Assembly (NCBI GenBank): GCA_021786195.1
Contig: JAJYNS010000126.1
Location: forward strand, 1 to 34,531
From: Actinomycetes bacterium
GTDB lineage: Bacteria > Actinomycetota > Acidimicrobiia > Acidimicrobiales > Bog-793
DNA length: 34,531 nt
Direction: 5' to 3'
Part shown: positions 1 to 7,987 of the stretch, one piece after another
Position numbering within the stretch: the stretch's first letter is position 1
Layout: each line of letters starts with the position of its first letter
Made by a program: the position numbers and the translations under genes
The notes under the pieces: generated by a model
Seen by the model: the letters and a program-made list of their open reading frames with translations, nothing else
What the model was told of the DNA's origin: nothing
Database searches by the model: none

Positions 1-63
1 CCACGGTGCGCCCCGGCTCGCGGGTCGGGCGGGGGTGCCGAGCGCCGGTAGCATGTCGAGGAC

Positions 64-435
64 ATGGCTGGGACGGTCACCACCGTGGTCAGGAGGGCGA
101 AGGCCCCGATGCAGCCGGCCACGACCTGCTGCGTCCCTGACGAGGGATCGGCGGTCGTCGCGGGCCCCGTCGACGACGAGACGCTCGCCGCGATGACCAA
201 GGCGCTCGGGCATCCGACGCGCGTGAGGATCGTCCGGCTCCTGGCCGAGCGCCGGACCTGCGTGACGGGGGACCTGGTCGCCGAGCTTCCGCTGGCGCAG
301 TCGACGATCTCAGAGCATCTCAGGATCCTGCGGGAGGCAGGGCTGGTCGCAGGCGAGATCGAAGGGCCGCGCACCTCCTACTGCTTGAACCGGGCGGCGC
401 TGGCCGCCCTCGAAGGGGCACTGGCCTCGCTCTGA
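64..435 (+). CDS. arsR: ArsR-family metalloid-responsive repressor
   Basis: A 123-residue winged-helix protein of ArsR/SmtB size. The core (about residues 42-110) has the recognition region with QSTISEHLRILREAGLV, followed by the wing GEIEGPRTSYCLN. A vicinal Cys pair (C22, C23) near the N-terminus and a single Cys (C66) ahead of the HTH resemble the three-cysteine As(III) site known for Corynebacterium glutamicum ArsR, rather than the E. coli CxC type. It should repress the arsD-like/arsA genes by binding the inverted repeat at 510-536 and release DNA when arsenite or antimonite binds. The start is uncertain: ATG 64 has GAGGA almost touching it, while ATG 109 has AGGAGG and GAAGG upstream and still keeps all three cysteines. 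Its own promoter must lie in the first 60 bases or outside the window. Confidence 0.9.
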   Translation: MAGTVTTVVRRAKAPMQPATTCCVPDEGSAVVAGPVDDETLAAMTKALGHPTRVRIVRLLAERRTCVTGDLVAELPLAQSTISEHLRILREAGLVAGEIEGPRTSYCLNRAALAALEGALASL

Positions 436-480
436 GCGGGGCCGTGCCGGCTTCGCCGGTCGCTGACCGCACGCCAGACG

Positions 481-510
481 TTGTCGGGCGGCCCTCCCGG
501 CTGGTATTGT
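481..510 (+). promoter_or_regulatory. Predicted promoter of the arsD-like/arsA operon
   Basis: A -35-like TTGTCG (481-486) and a -10-like TATTGT (505-510) are separated by 18 bases. The -10 directly abuts the inverted repeat, so bound repressor would block RNA polymerase. A strong GAGGAGG ribosome site follows at 541-547 before ATG 552. Prediction by eye only. Confidence 0.5.
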
Positions 511-536
511 GATCGCCAATCGACGATTGGCGATCA
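510..536 (+). promoter_or_regulatory. ArsR operator, perfect inverted repeat
   Basis: TGATCGCCAATC (510-521) and GATTGGCGATCA (525-536) are exact reverse complements around a 3-base GAC centre. The site lies between arsR and the arsD-like gene, immediately after the predicted -10, which is the usual place for an ArsR-family operator. A diverged copy lies at 4608-4628. Confidence 0.8.
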
Positions 537-551
537 GCTGGAGGAGGTCCG

Positions 552-1250
552 ATGGCGACGGTAGAGGTGTTCGATCCCCCGATGTGCTGCTCGACAGGGG
601 TGTGCGGTCCGAGCGTCGACCCGGCGCTCGCCACGTTCGCGGCGGACCTCGGTTGGCTCGCCGAGCAGGGCGTCTTGGTCGAGCGGCACAACCTCTCCCA
701 GGAGCCGAAGGCCTTCGCGGACAGCGACCTCGTCCGTGGGCTGCTCGCCGAGCACGGCGAGAAGGCGTTGCCGGCGGTGGTGGTGGACGGCGCGCTGCGC
801 TCGTCGGGTCGCTACCCGTCTCGGGCCGAGCTCACGGCCTGGGCAATGGGTGACGGCCTGAGAGGCGGCCTCGACTTGGCCGTGGCCGAGCTGGTGGCGA
901 TCGGTGCGGCGGTCGGCGCCAACTGCGAGCCGTGCTTCAAGTACCACTACGACCAGGCCCGCCGCCTCGGCGTGGCGGCTGCCACGATGGCCGAGGCCGT
1001 GCGGGTGGCACAGGCGGTGAAGGACACCCCGGCGCGCTCGATCCTGGAGCTCGCCGCCAAGCTGCTCGGGACCGAGGCTTCCGTCCTACGTGGTGTCGCC
1101 CCTGGCGAGGCCGCCGAGCCGGCGTCGGGTGTCGCGCGCCAGGCCGCCGAGCCGGCGGGCGGGTGCTGCGGCGGAGCCTCGGAGGACGTCGAGGTTTCGC
1201 TCGTGGGGGTCACCGCCGCCGCAGAGCCGGCGTCCGGCTGCTGTGGCTGA
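552..1250 (+). CDS. arsD: ArsD metallochaperone fused to an AhpD/CMD-like domain with Cys-Cys tails
   Basis: A 232-residue protein with three parts. Residues 1-100 are ArsD-like: C12, C13 and C18 in PMCCSTGVCG match the numbering of the three essential cysteines of E. coli ArsD, which passes As(III)/Sb(III) to ArsA. Residues about 105-180 resemble the AhpD/carboxymuconolactone-decarboxylase fold, with the redox pattern C125-EP-C128-FKY-H132 preceded by E113. Residues about 187-232 repeat AAEPA(S/G)G three times, two copies ending in vicinal Cys pairs (C205/C206, C230/C231). Classical ArsD is about 120 residues, so the redox-type domain is an addition. The stop overlaps the likely GTG start of arsA by 8 bases, implying coupled translation. 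The ArsD part is certain; a thiol-redox job for the middle domain is inference. Confidence 0.88.
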   Translation: MATVEVFDPPMCCSTGVCGPSVDPALATFAADLGWLAEQGVLVERHNLSQEPKAFADSDLVRGLLAEHGEKALPAVVVDGALRSSGRYPSRAELTAWAMGDGLRGGLDLAVAELVAIGAAVGANCEPCFKYHYDQARRLGVAAATMAEAVRVAQAVKDTPARSILELAAKLLGTEASVLRGVAPGEAAEPASGVARQAAEPAGGCCGGASEDVEVSLVGVTAAAEPASGCCG

Positions 1251-3105
1251 AGCGGAAGGGCGGGCCGTGCGCCCCGGCGGCTCGGCTCGGCCCGACGACG
1301 CACCGGCCGCTGCGGCCACCGGAGGGACGCTCGGCCACCTGCTGGCGAGCGCGCCCCGCTTCGTGTTCTTCACCGGCAAGGGCGGGGTGGGAAAGACCTC
1401 GACGGCGTCAGCGGTCGCGCTGGGCCTAGCAGATGCCGGCCGGCAGGTGTTGCTCGTCTCGACCGACCCGGCGTCGAACCTCGACGAGGTGCTCGGGGTG
1501 CCGCTCGGCTCCTCGCCCGAGCCGGTGCCGGGCGTGGCGGGGCTCCACGCGCTCAACATCGACCCGCTGGCGGCCGCCGCGGCATACCGGGAGCGCGTGG
1601 TCGGCCCCTATCGCGGCGTGCTGCCCGAGTCGGCGGTCGCCAGCGTCGAGGAGCAGCTGTCGGGGGCCTGCACGGTGGAGATCGCCGCGTTCGACGAGTT
1701 CACCGCACTGTTGGCAGACCCCACCGCCACTGCCGCCTACGACCACGTCGTCTTCGACACCGCCCCGACGGGCCACACGCTGCGCCTGCTGTCGCTGCCG
1801 GGCGCATGGAGCGAGTTCATCGACACCAACACCCTCGGGACCTCGTGCATCGGGCCGCTGTCGGGCCTCACGAGCCAGCACGACCGCTATCGGGCGGCCG
1901 TGGCCACCTTGGCCGACGCCGGGCGCACGGTGCTCGTGCTCGTGTCGCGCCCCGATCCATTGGCGCTCGGCGAGGCGGCGCGTGCCGGGGCCGAGCTCGG
2001 CGCCCTTGGTATCCGCAACCAGCGGCTCGTCATCAACGGGGTGCTCCCCCCGTCGGCCTCCGACGACCCGTTGGCGGCGGCGCTCGCCTCCCGGGCGGCG
2101 GCAGCGCTCGAGGCGCTGCCCGACGAGCTCGTGGACCTGCCCCGTGACGAGGTGCCGCTCGTGGGCTTCAGCCCGGTCGGCCCTCCGGCGCTGCGGGCGT
2201 TGCTCACGGGCATGACGCCGCCGGCCGAGGCGCACGTCGAGGCGCTGCCGGAGACCACCTCCCTGCGTGCCCTCGTCGGGGAGCTGGCCGAGCGAGGGCG
2301 CGGGCTCGTCCTGACGATGGGCAAGGGCGGGGTCGGCAAGACCACGCTGGCAGCGGCCGTCGCCGTGGAGCTCGCCCTTGGCGGGCACGCGGTGGAGCTG
2401 ACCACCACCGACCCGGCCGCCCACCTCGACGCCGTCCTCGCGACCGGCGCGGGCGGGTCAGGTGCCATTGCGGTGAGCCGGATCGACCCGGAGCGGGAAA
2501 CGGCCGCCTATGTCGCCGAGGTGCTCTCAGGTGCGGGGGCCGGTCTCGACGAAGCCGGCCGTGCCGTGCTCGTGGAGGACCTGCGCTCGCCCTGCACGGC
2601 CGAGATCGCCGTGTTCAGGGCGTTCGCGCGCGCGGTGGCGGGGGCGGCGGAGCGCTTCGTCGTGCTCGACACCGCGCCCACCGGCCACACGCTGCTGCTC
2701 CTCGACGCCGCCCGCGCCTACCACCGAGAGGTCGGTCGCCAGGGCGGCGCGGTGCCCCCCGAGGTCGAGGCGTTGCTCGACCGCCTGACCGATCCCGGGT
2801 TCACCTCCGTGATCGTCGTCACCGTGCCCGAGGCCACCCCGATCCACGAGGCGGCCGCCTTGCAGGACGACCTGCGAAGGGCCGGGATCGAGCCGTTCGC
2901 CTGGGTCGCCAACCAGAGCCTTGCCGCCTCGGCCACCACGGACCCGCTGCTCGCCTCGCGTGCTGCCGCCGAGACCGGGCGCCTCGCGGAGATCAGCGCC
3001 CGCTACGCGTCGCGTCTGGCGCTCGTTCCCATGCTGGCCGAGGCGCCGACCGGCGTCGAGGCGCTGTCCCGCCTCCTCGCCACCCCGGTCGCGGCCGTGG
3101 CCTGA
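1243..3105 (+). CDS. arsA: ArsA arsenical pump-driving ATPase (two-domain)
   Basis: A soluble ATPase that energises an arsenite exporter. Both halves are present: P-loops GKGGVGKTSTA (first) and GKGGVGKTTLA (second), each with a DTAPTGHTL signal-transduction motif and an STDPA/TTDPA switch. All three metalloid-binding cysteines known from E. coli ArsA have counterparts: GACTVEIAAFDEF and the CIGPLSGL segment in the first half, and SPCTAEIAVF in the second. GTG 1243 overlaps the preceding stop by 8 bases and gives 620 residues, close to the family length of about 580; GTG 1267 is an alternative. The frame is open back to 1090, but that part only shadows the arsD-like gene. No arsB or acr3 permease gene lies nearby. 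Confidence 0.93.
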   Translation: MAEAEGRAVRPGGSARPDDAPAAAATGGTLGHLLASAPRFVFFTGKGGVGKTSTASAVALGLADAGRQVLLVSTDPASNLDEVLGVPLGSSPEPVPGVAGLHALNIDPLAAAAAYRERVVGPYRGVLPESAVASVEEQLSGACTVEIAAFDEFTALLADPTATAAYDHVVFDTAPTGHTLRLLSLPGAWSEFIDTNTLGTSCIGPLSGLTSQHDRYRAAVATLADAGRTVLVLVSRPDPLALGEAARAGAELGALGIRNQRLVINGVLPPSASDDPLAAALASRAAAALEALPDELVDLPRDEVPLVGFSPVGPPALRALLTGMTPPAEAHVEALPETTSLRALVGELAERGRGLVLTMGKGGVGKTTLAAAVAVELALGGHAVELTTTDPAAHLDAVLATGAGGSGAIAVSRIDPERETAAYVAEVLSGAGAGLDEAGRAVLVEDLRSPCTAEIAVFRAFARAVAGAAERFVVLDTAPTGHTLLLLDAARAYHREVGRQGGAVPPEVEALLDRLTDPGFTSVIVVTVPEATPIHEAAALQDDLRRAGIEPFAWVANQSLAASATTDPLLASRAAAETGRLAEISARYASRLALVPMLAEAPTGVEALSRLLATPVAAVA

Positions 3106-3342
3106 GCATCCGTCGTCCGGCCGGCTCCCACGTCGCAGAGCGGGTCCCCAGGTCGACGGGCTCGCCGCCTGGTCGGGCCGGGCCATCCCTGCCTGAAGCG
3201 CCTCCGGTGGCGGCAAGGTCGCGGTCCACCTCTCGGCCCTCTCGCACGAGGAGCGCCGGGAGCTCGCAGCGCCCGAGCACGGCGGGCCGATCGCCCTCCG
3301 CGCTGTTCGCGGGGAGACAGGGTGGGGCCCCGCGGCAGGCGC
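3106..3342. other. Intergenic gap between convergent arsA and the reductase gene
   Basis: About 240 bases. I see only short GC-rich inverted repeats, such as CCAGG/CCTGG near 3148-3175, with no T-tract. No supported gene on either strand. Confidence 0.5.
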
Positions 3343-4427
3343 TCAGGTGCCGTACGAGTCGGCGAATATCCGCTCCCGGTCGACCCCCCGCCCTGACAGG
3401 GCCGTGATGCAGTCGGCGACCGTGAGCCGCGGTCCGGCGACGTAGGCGTCGAAGCCGGCGAGGTCGAGCCCGCTGCCGGCGACGGCGTCGGACACCCGCC
3501 CGAGCGCCGTTGCCACGCCCGCGGGCGCCTCGAAGCCCGGGAGGAAGCGTCGGGCGACGAGGGTCGCCGACAAGCCGGGAGCGCGGGCGACCAGCTCGCC
3601 GAGGTGGTCCAGCTCGTAGAAGTCCTCCGAGGAGGTCGCGCCCCAGAAAAGGACCATCTCACGGGTCGGGAACAGCTCGACCTGCTGCTCGAGGAGCGCC
3701 TTGATCGGCGCGAACCCCGTTCCCCTCGCGACGAAGACGATCGGGCGCCCCTCGGGGGATCGGATCGTGAAGTTCCCGAGCGGGCCCCGAACGGTGACGA
3801 CGTCGCCGACGGCGACCCGGCCGAAGGCCCAGGTGGAGAGCCTCCCGCCTTCGACCTTGCGGATCTGCAGCTCGATGGAGTCGTCGGCTCGCGGCGAGTT
3901 GCCGATCGAGTACGCCCGGCTCAACCACGCCGCGTTGGGGATCCATACCTCGAGGTACTGTCCCGGCGCGTGCTGGCGCAAGCGGTCGGCCTCGCTGCGC
4001 GGCGCCAGGGTCAGGATCCGGGTGCCGGCGCCGATCTCGTCGATCCGGCGCACCACCATCTCGGCGAGGTGGTCGGGATGGGGGAGCACCGAGGCGATCC
4101 CGAGCTCGTCCCGGCGCGCCAGCAGCTCGTCCTCGACGGCGTGGTGGACCTCCACCCGGTCTGAGAGCTCCAAGATCGTGCGGACCGGGGGTAGCTGATG
4201 GCGTTCGCCGGGCAGGTGTTTGCACAGGTCATGCAAGCGACCATGCAGTTCAGCGGGTCGGTCACCACGGCCTTCTTGCGGTCGAAGTCGAAGCGGTAGA
4301 CCTTGCGGCTGCAGCCGGTCACGCAGGTGCCACAGCCGATGCACGCATCCTCGTCGACTTGGGGGTGCCAGTCGATCTCCTCGCGGGGAACCCCGTGCCA
4401 GGGCTTGGCGAACTTCACATCCGGCAT
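3343..4427 (-). pseudogene. Dicluster ferredoxin fused to FAD/NAD(P) reductase, interrupted by a -1 frameshift
   Basis: The N-terminal frame starts at ATG 4427 (AAAGGA upstream) and encodes MPDVKFAKPWHGV and two cluster-binding motifs, CIGCGTCVTGC and CMVACMTCANTC. After AISYP the frame derails and runs to a stop at 4011. The continuation PPVRTILELSDRVEVHH lies in the next frame, which is a complete ferredoxin-reductase module: flavin motif RAYSIG, GPLGNFT, NAD(P) motif GTGFAPIKALLEQ and C-terminal RIFADSYGT. I recall actinobacterial homologues with both modules in one protein. Here the joint is a run of five G (plus strand 4187-4191); six would restore TAC CCC CCG GTC. It is a sequencing error, a recent inactivation, or a programmed shift. 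The ORF can also be extended upstream to 4683, but that part is an artefact. The likely role is electron transfer from NAD(P)H to Fe-S clusters, partner unknown. Confidence 0.82.
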
Positions 4428-4607
4428 GTCCTCGTCCTTTCCTGGTCGGTAGTGCGCGCTCTCTCGCCCGTGCTGTCGCGGCCCGGAACCCGGGCGGGCA
4501 GAAAGAACGGGCCGGCAGGCGCCCATAGCGCCTCGCCGCGCTGCCGTGCGGGGCCTCCGGGAAGCGGGTGGCAGGCGTCGCTCTTCGGTGCGCTCTGTCA
4601 GTCCTCC

Positions 4608-4628
4608 ATCGCCTATCGTCGATTGCCG
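4608..4628. promoter_or_regulatory. Second ArsR-like operator (diverged)
   Basis: The 21 bases from ATCGCCTATCG to CGATTGCCG match the reverse complement of the 510-536 operator at 18 of 21 positions, keeping the central ATCGTCGATTG. It lies about 180 bases upstream of the reductase gene and about 270 upstream of the OsmC-like gene, so either could be under ArsR control. The symmetry is imperfect. Confidence 0.5.
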
Positions 4629-4712
4629 TCAGCACCGCCCAGCGTGCAGCGCGCCCTCCTCCGGGGACAGGGCCACTGGTCACATCTCGGAGCAGATAGG
4701 TCCTCCGGCCCT

Positions 4713-4736
4713 TCGCGCCCGGCTCTGCGGGCGCGA
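4713..4736 (+). other. Stem-loop upstream of the OsmC-like gene
   Basis: TCGCGCCCG (4713-4721) pairs perfectly with CGGGCGCGA (4728-4736) around a 6-base GCTCTG loop. There is no T-run after it. It may be a leader structure or weak terminator; the role is unknown. Confidence 0.4.
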
Positions 4737-4894
4737 GAGTGGGGCACGGTGCGCGCTACCCAGGACGAGATGACCGGAGCGACGAGCCCGTTTGCGCGGC
4801 AGCCGCAGCCTGCAATGAGCGTGGTGCGCGACGGACCGGAGCGGAGGTGCGCTGGGGACCGGAGGTCGCACGGCCGGGCCGAGAGGACGCCGCG

Positions 4895-5335
4895 GTGAGC
4901 GCGATCCCGCCGACGACCTACCAGGCGCGGGCGAGGACGACGGCGCCCGGCAGGGCCGAAGCCGCGGTCGGCAGCGGGACCGTCGCCTTCGACGCGAGCT
5001 GGGGCGAGGACCCGGGCGGCCTTCCCGGGCCCGCGGAGCTGCTCGCAGCGGCCTTCGCCGCCTGCCTGCTGAAGAACCTGGCACGCACCCGCGAGCTGCT
5101 CGGCTTCTCCTTCGAGCACGCCGAGGTCGAGGTGACGGCCCGCCGGCAGGACCACCCGCCGAGGTTCGTCGAGGTTGCCTACGACCTGCGCATCACCACC
5201 GACGAGCCCGACCGACGCGTCGAGCTCGTCCACAAGAACCTCCGCAGGTTCGGGACCGTGGTCAACACCGTCGCCGCGGCGTGCGACGTCCACGGAGAGG
5301 TCGTGGCGGTGCGGCCCAGCGCCCGCCGGGCATGA
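4895..5335 (+). CDS. OsmC/Ohr-family protein
   Basis: A 146-residue OsmC-fold protein starting at GTG 4895, with GAGAGGA upstream. The first conserved cysteine is in AAAFAACLLKNL and the second in AAACDVHGEV, in the places of the redox Cys pair of OsmC/Ohr peroxiredoxins that reduce organic hydroperoxides. The usual CPV around the second Cys is CDV here, and FGTVVNTV precedes it. The GPAELLAAAFAAC segment is typical of the YhfA/OsmC branch. The frame is open upstream to ATG 4739, but that N-terminus is unlike the family. Placement beside an ars block and a flavin/Fe-S reductase suggests a thiol-stress role; this is inference. Confidence 0.82.
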   Translation: MSAIPPTTYQARARTTAPGRAEAAVGSGTVAFDASWGEDPGGLPGPAELLAAAFAACLLKNLARTRELLGFSFEHAEVEVTARRQDHPPRFVEVAYDLRITTDEPDRRVELVHKNLRRFGTVVNTVAAACDVHGEVVAVRPSARRA

Positions 5336-5362
5336 GCCGGCCGCCACCCGGTGGGATGCGAG

Positions 5363-5386
5363 GGAGCTCGGCGGCTCGCCGGCTCC
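5363..5386. terminator. Stem-loop between convergent genes, possible terminator
   Basis: GGAGC-t-CGGC (5363-5372) pairs with GCCG-GCTCC (5378-5386) around GGCTC with one bulged T. It lies 28 bases past the OsmC-like stop and faces the opposing gene ending at 5465. No U-tract, so the assignment is weak. Confidence 0.3.
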
Positions 5387-5464
5387 GCCACCTGCGGCTC
5401 GAGTTAGAGCCGCCCGGTAGCTCGCCGGCGTCTTGGCGGTCGCGACCGGTCCGGGAGCGAGCGT

Positions 5465-5761
5465 TCAGGTCCGCCTGCTCGGGCCCAACTTCTCGTAGGG
5501 GCTGCCGCAGCCCGAGGGCCCTCCCAGCTCTCCGTAGGTCCGGCAGCGCGGGTCGTCGCACCATCCGACATGCCGTTCCCCCTGGCGAAGTTCCAGGGCG
5601 TGCTCGGCACAGAGCGCGATGTCGGGCAGGATGACAGTCACCGAGTAGGACTGGTCGCTCGGGTCAAGCCCGCGGGCCAGGGTCCGGCGCGGTGGCTCCA
5701 CCGTCTCCGTCGCGTGCTCGCCGCACAGGGCGCAGAAAGGCCCGGATCCGCCGGAGGTCAT
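5465..5761 (-). CDS. Small cysteine-rich protein, possible zinc ribbon
   Basis: A 98-residue protein of unknown function. Paired metal-ligand patterns are CALCGEH near residue 10, CAEH near residue 51, and CDDPRC near residue 68 followed by a single C about residue 84. This layout suggests one or two zinc sites. The segment SVTVILPDIALCAEHALEL looks like a small beta-alpha unit. Its ATG overlaps the stop of the upstream helix-turn-helix gene (ATGA at 5758-5761), so the two are probably co-translated. I do not recognise a named family. Confidence 0.6.
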   Translation of the reverse strand: MTSGGSGPFCALCGEHATETVEPPRRTLARGLDPSDQSYSVTVILPDIALCAEHALELRQGERHVGWCDDPRCRTYGELGGPSGCGSPYEKLGPSRRT

Positions 5762-6135
5762 GGCCTGATGGCCTCTCTGAGCTTGTCGACTCCCCGCACG
5801 CGGCGAGTGACCTTCTCGGGCTCCGCAGCGTCTCTGTCGCGGATCCGTTGCTCGAGCCGATCGAGGCGAGCTTCCTCGTTGCCGACGAGCCGCTGGCGCT
5901 CTGCGCCGTCGTGCGCGCCGAGGGCTCGGACGAAGCTTCGGTGGGCGTCGACCGCGCGCCCGAGCTCAAGCTGGCGGGCGATCGCGGAGTAGGAGCTTCC
6001 GCTTTCACGGAGCGCCAGGACTTGGGCGTCCACCTCCTGGGTCGGCAGCCGCCTCCGCCTCACACCCCTCGCCCGCTCGGGCGGCGCCGCCGAGGCATGC
6101 CGGTGAGGCATCGTGACGTGGGTGCGCCTAGGCAT
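5758..6135 (-). CDS. Helix-turn-helix protein, hypothetical
   Basis: A 125-residue, Arg-rich protein. The segment QEVDAQVLALRESGSSYSAIARQL is a helix-turn-helix like those of resolvase and Trp-repressor-type small DNA-binding proteins. The region RLDRLEQRIRDRDAAEPEKVTRRVRGVDKLREA is likely helical, perhaps a dimerising coil. ATG 6135 and ATG 6111 are both possible starts and neither has a clear ribosome site. It overlaps the downstream Cys-rich gene by 4 bases. DNA binding is inferred from the motif; targets are unknown. Confidence 0.55.
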   Translation of the reverse strand: MPRRTHVTMPHRHASAAPPERARGVRRRRLPTQEVDAQVLALRESGSSYSAIARQLELGRAVDAHRSFVRALGAHDGAERQRLVGNEEARLDRLEQRIRDRDAAEPEKVTRRVRGVDKLREAIRP

Positions 6136-6183
6136 GACGGCGCCCGGGCCGGACTCGATCTCGGCTCGTCCTCCGTCGGATCG

Positions 6184-6435
6184 TCACGCGAGCCGCTCGA
6201 GCTGCGCCTGGATATGGCTCCGCCGCTCCTCGAACTCCTCGGGTGACACCTCGCCGGCCTCGAGGACCCGGTGCAGCGCCGCCAGGTCCTCGATGAGCTC
6301 GGCCTCGCTTCGATGGGATCCTCCCACGGGCGGCTCGGCGCCCGCGGCTCGGCGTGCGGCCCTTCGTTCTGCCTTCGCCTGAGCCTGCTCGAGCTTCTGG
6401 CGCTCCCGCTGGCGCTTGCCGACGGAGTTCGTCAT
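6184..6435 (-). CDS. Small SHOCT-like protein
   Basis: An 83-residue protein from ATG 6435. A very basic coiled N-terminus (GKRQRERQKLEQAQAKAERR) is followed by a linker and a C-terminal SHOCT-like helix pair, LIEDLAALHRVLEAGEVSPEEFEERR, where L..L...L.EAGE.S.EEFE fits the family pattern. SHOCT domains are short oligomerisation or targeting tails of otherwise diverse proteins. The frame is open further upstream to 6666, but that part lacks recognisable protein. Function unknown. Confidence 0.6.
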   Translation of the reverse strand: MTNSVGKRQRERQKLEQAQAKAERRAARRAAGAEPPVGGSHRSEAELIEDLAALHRVLEAGEVSPEEFEERRSHIQAQLERLA

Positions 6436-6775
6436 CGCGCGTCTCTGTGGATGAGGGCGCGCCGCGGCGCCGAGGGGCGGGCGGCCGCGGTGGCAGGCTT
6501 GGCGGGTCCTGTGGGAGAGGGCAGGCCCCGGAGGGCCTCGGCCCGGCACTTGAAGATGACGAGCTCCGTTCGAATCGGGCCGACTCGGGGAGATCTCGAA
6601 CAGGCCACGCCGGTTGGCAGGCGGCGATGAAGGCAGCGTACCAGCATCACGGTCTTCGCCATGCACGCCCTGGGCGCTCGATGCTCGCCGGGGCCACGGT
6701 CGGCGAGCGTCCCGGCGTCAGCAGGCTACGGGCTCGTCCGACCGGGAGGGCCTGCTCGCCGACGCCCGGTCCGCC
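6436..6775. other. Gap between the sigma-factor and SHOCT-like genes
   Basis: About 340 bases. A GACCGGG/CCCGGTC hairpin lies at 6740-6771 next to the sigma-factor stop. Short minus-strand frames cross the region, but I find no domain or ribosome site that supports a gene. Confidence 0.45.
6740..6771 (-). terminator. Possible terminator hairpin after the sigma-factor gene
   Basis: GACCGGG (6740-6746) and CCCGGTC (6765-6771) form a 7-base stem with an 18-base loop, starting 4 bases beyond the sigma-factor stop on the minus strand. No U-tract follows. Confidence 0.3.
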
Positions 6776-7711
<936 letters not shown>

Positions 7712-7987
7712 TCGCCCTCTTCTCTGGATAGCCGGCGGACTTGAGCAAGGGGGGGAGCTCGCCGCGACGCGCTACCCCCTGCCATCGCCGACGGTCCCGG
7801 GAGCACGGTCGACGAGCGCGCCACCCACGCTACTCTCACAGGCCCCTCCGCCCGCCCGATCGGTCCTCCGCTATGCTCGGTTCGATGTCGCGGGCGCCCG
7901 CCCGCGGCGGCGGGCGCAACGGCGCCCGCCGGGCCTACGAGACGTGGCAGCTGGTCGGCCCTGTTGCCTTGGACCGACTGGAGCCTC

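Larger units (their letters stand above)
4428..4894. other. Divergent regulatory region between the reductase and OsmC-like genes
   Basis: About 470 bases without a convincing gene. It holds the ArsR-like site at 4608-4628 and a 9-base-pair stem-loop at 4713-4736. Reading frames here are low-complexity and out of register with the flanking conserved proteins. Confidence 0.6.

Noticed and set aside
4428-4683. N-terminal extension of the reductase frame beyond the ferredoxin start
   Set aside because: That frame reads out-of-phase ferredoxin DNA and intergenic sequence. The real N-terminus is the ferredoxin ATG at 4427.
6432-6662. A 76-residue minus-strand frame upstream of the SHOCT-like gene
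   Set aside because: No family resemblance and overlaps the SHOCT start. I cannot support it as a gene.
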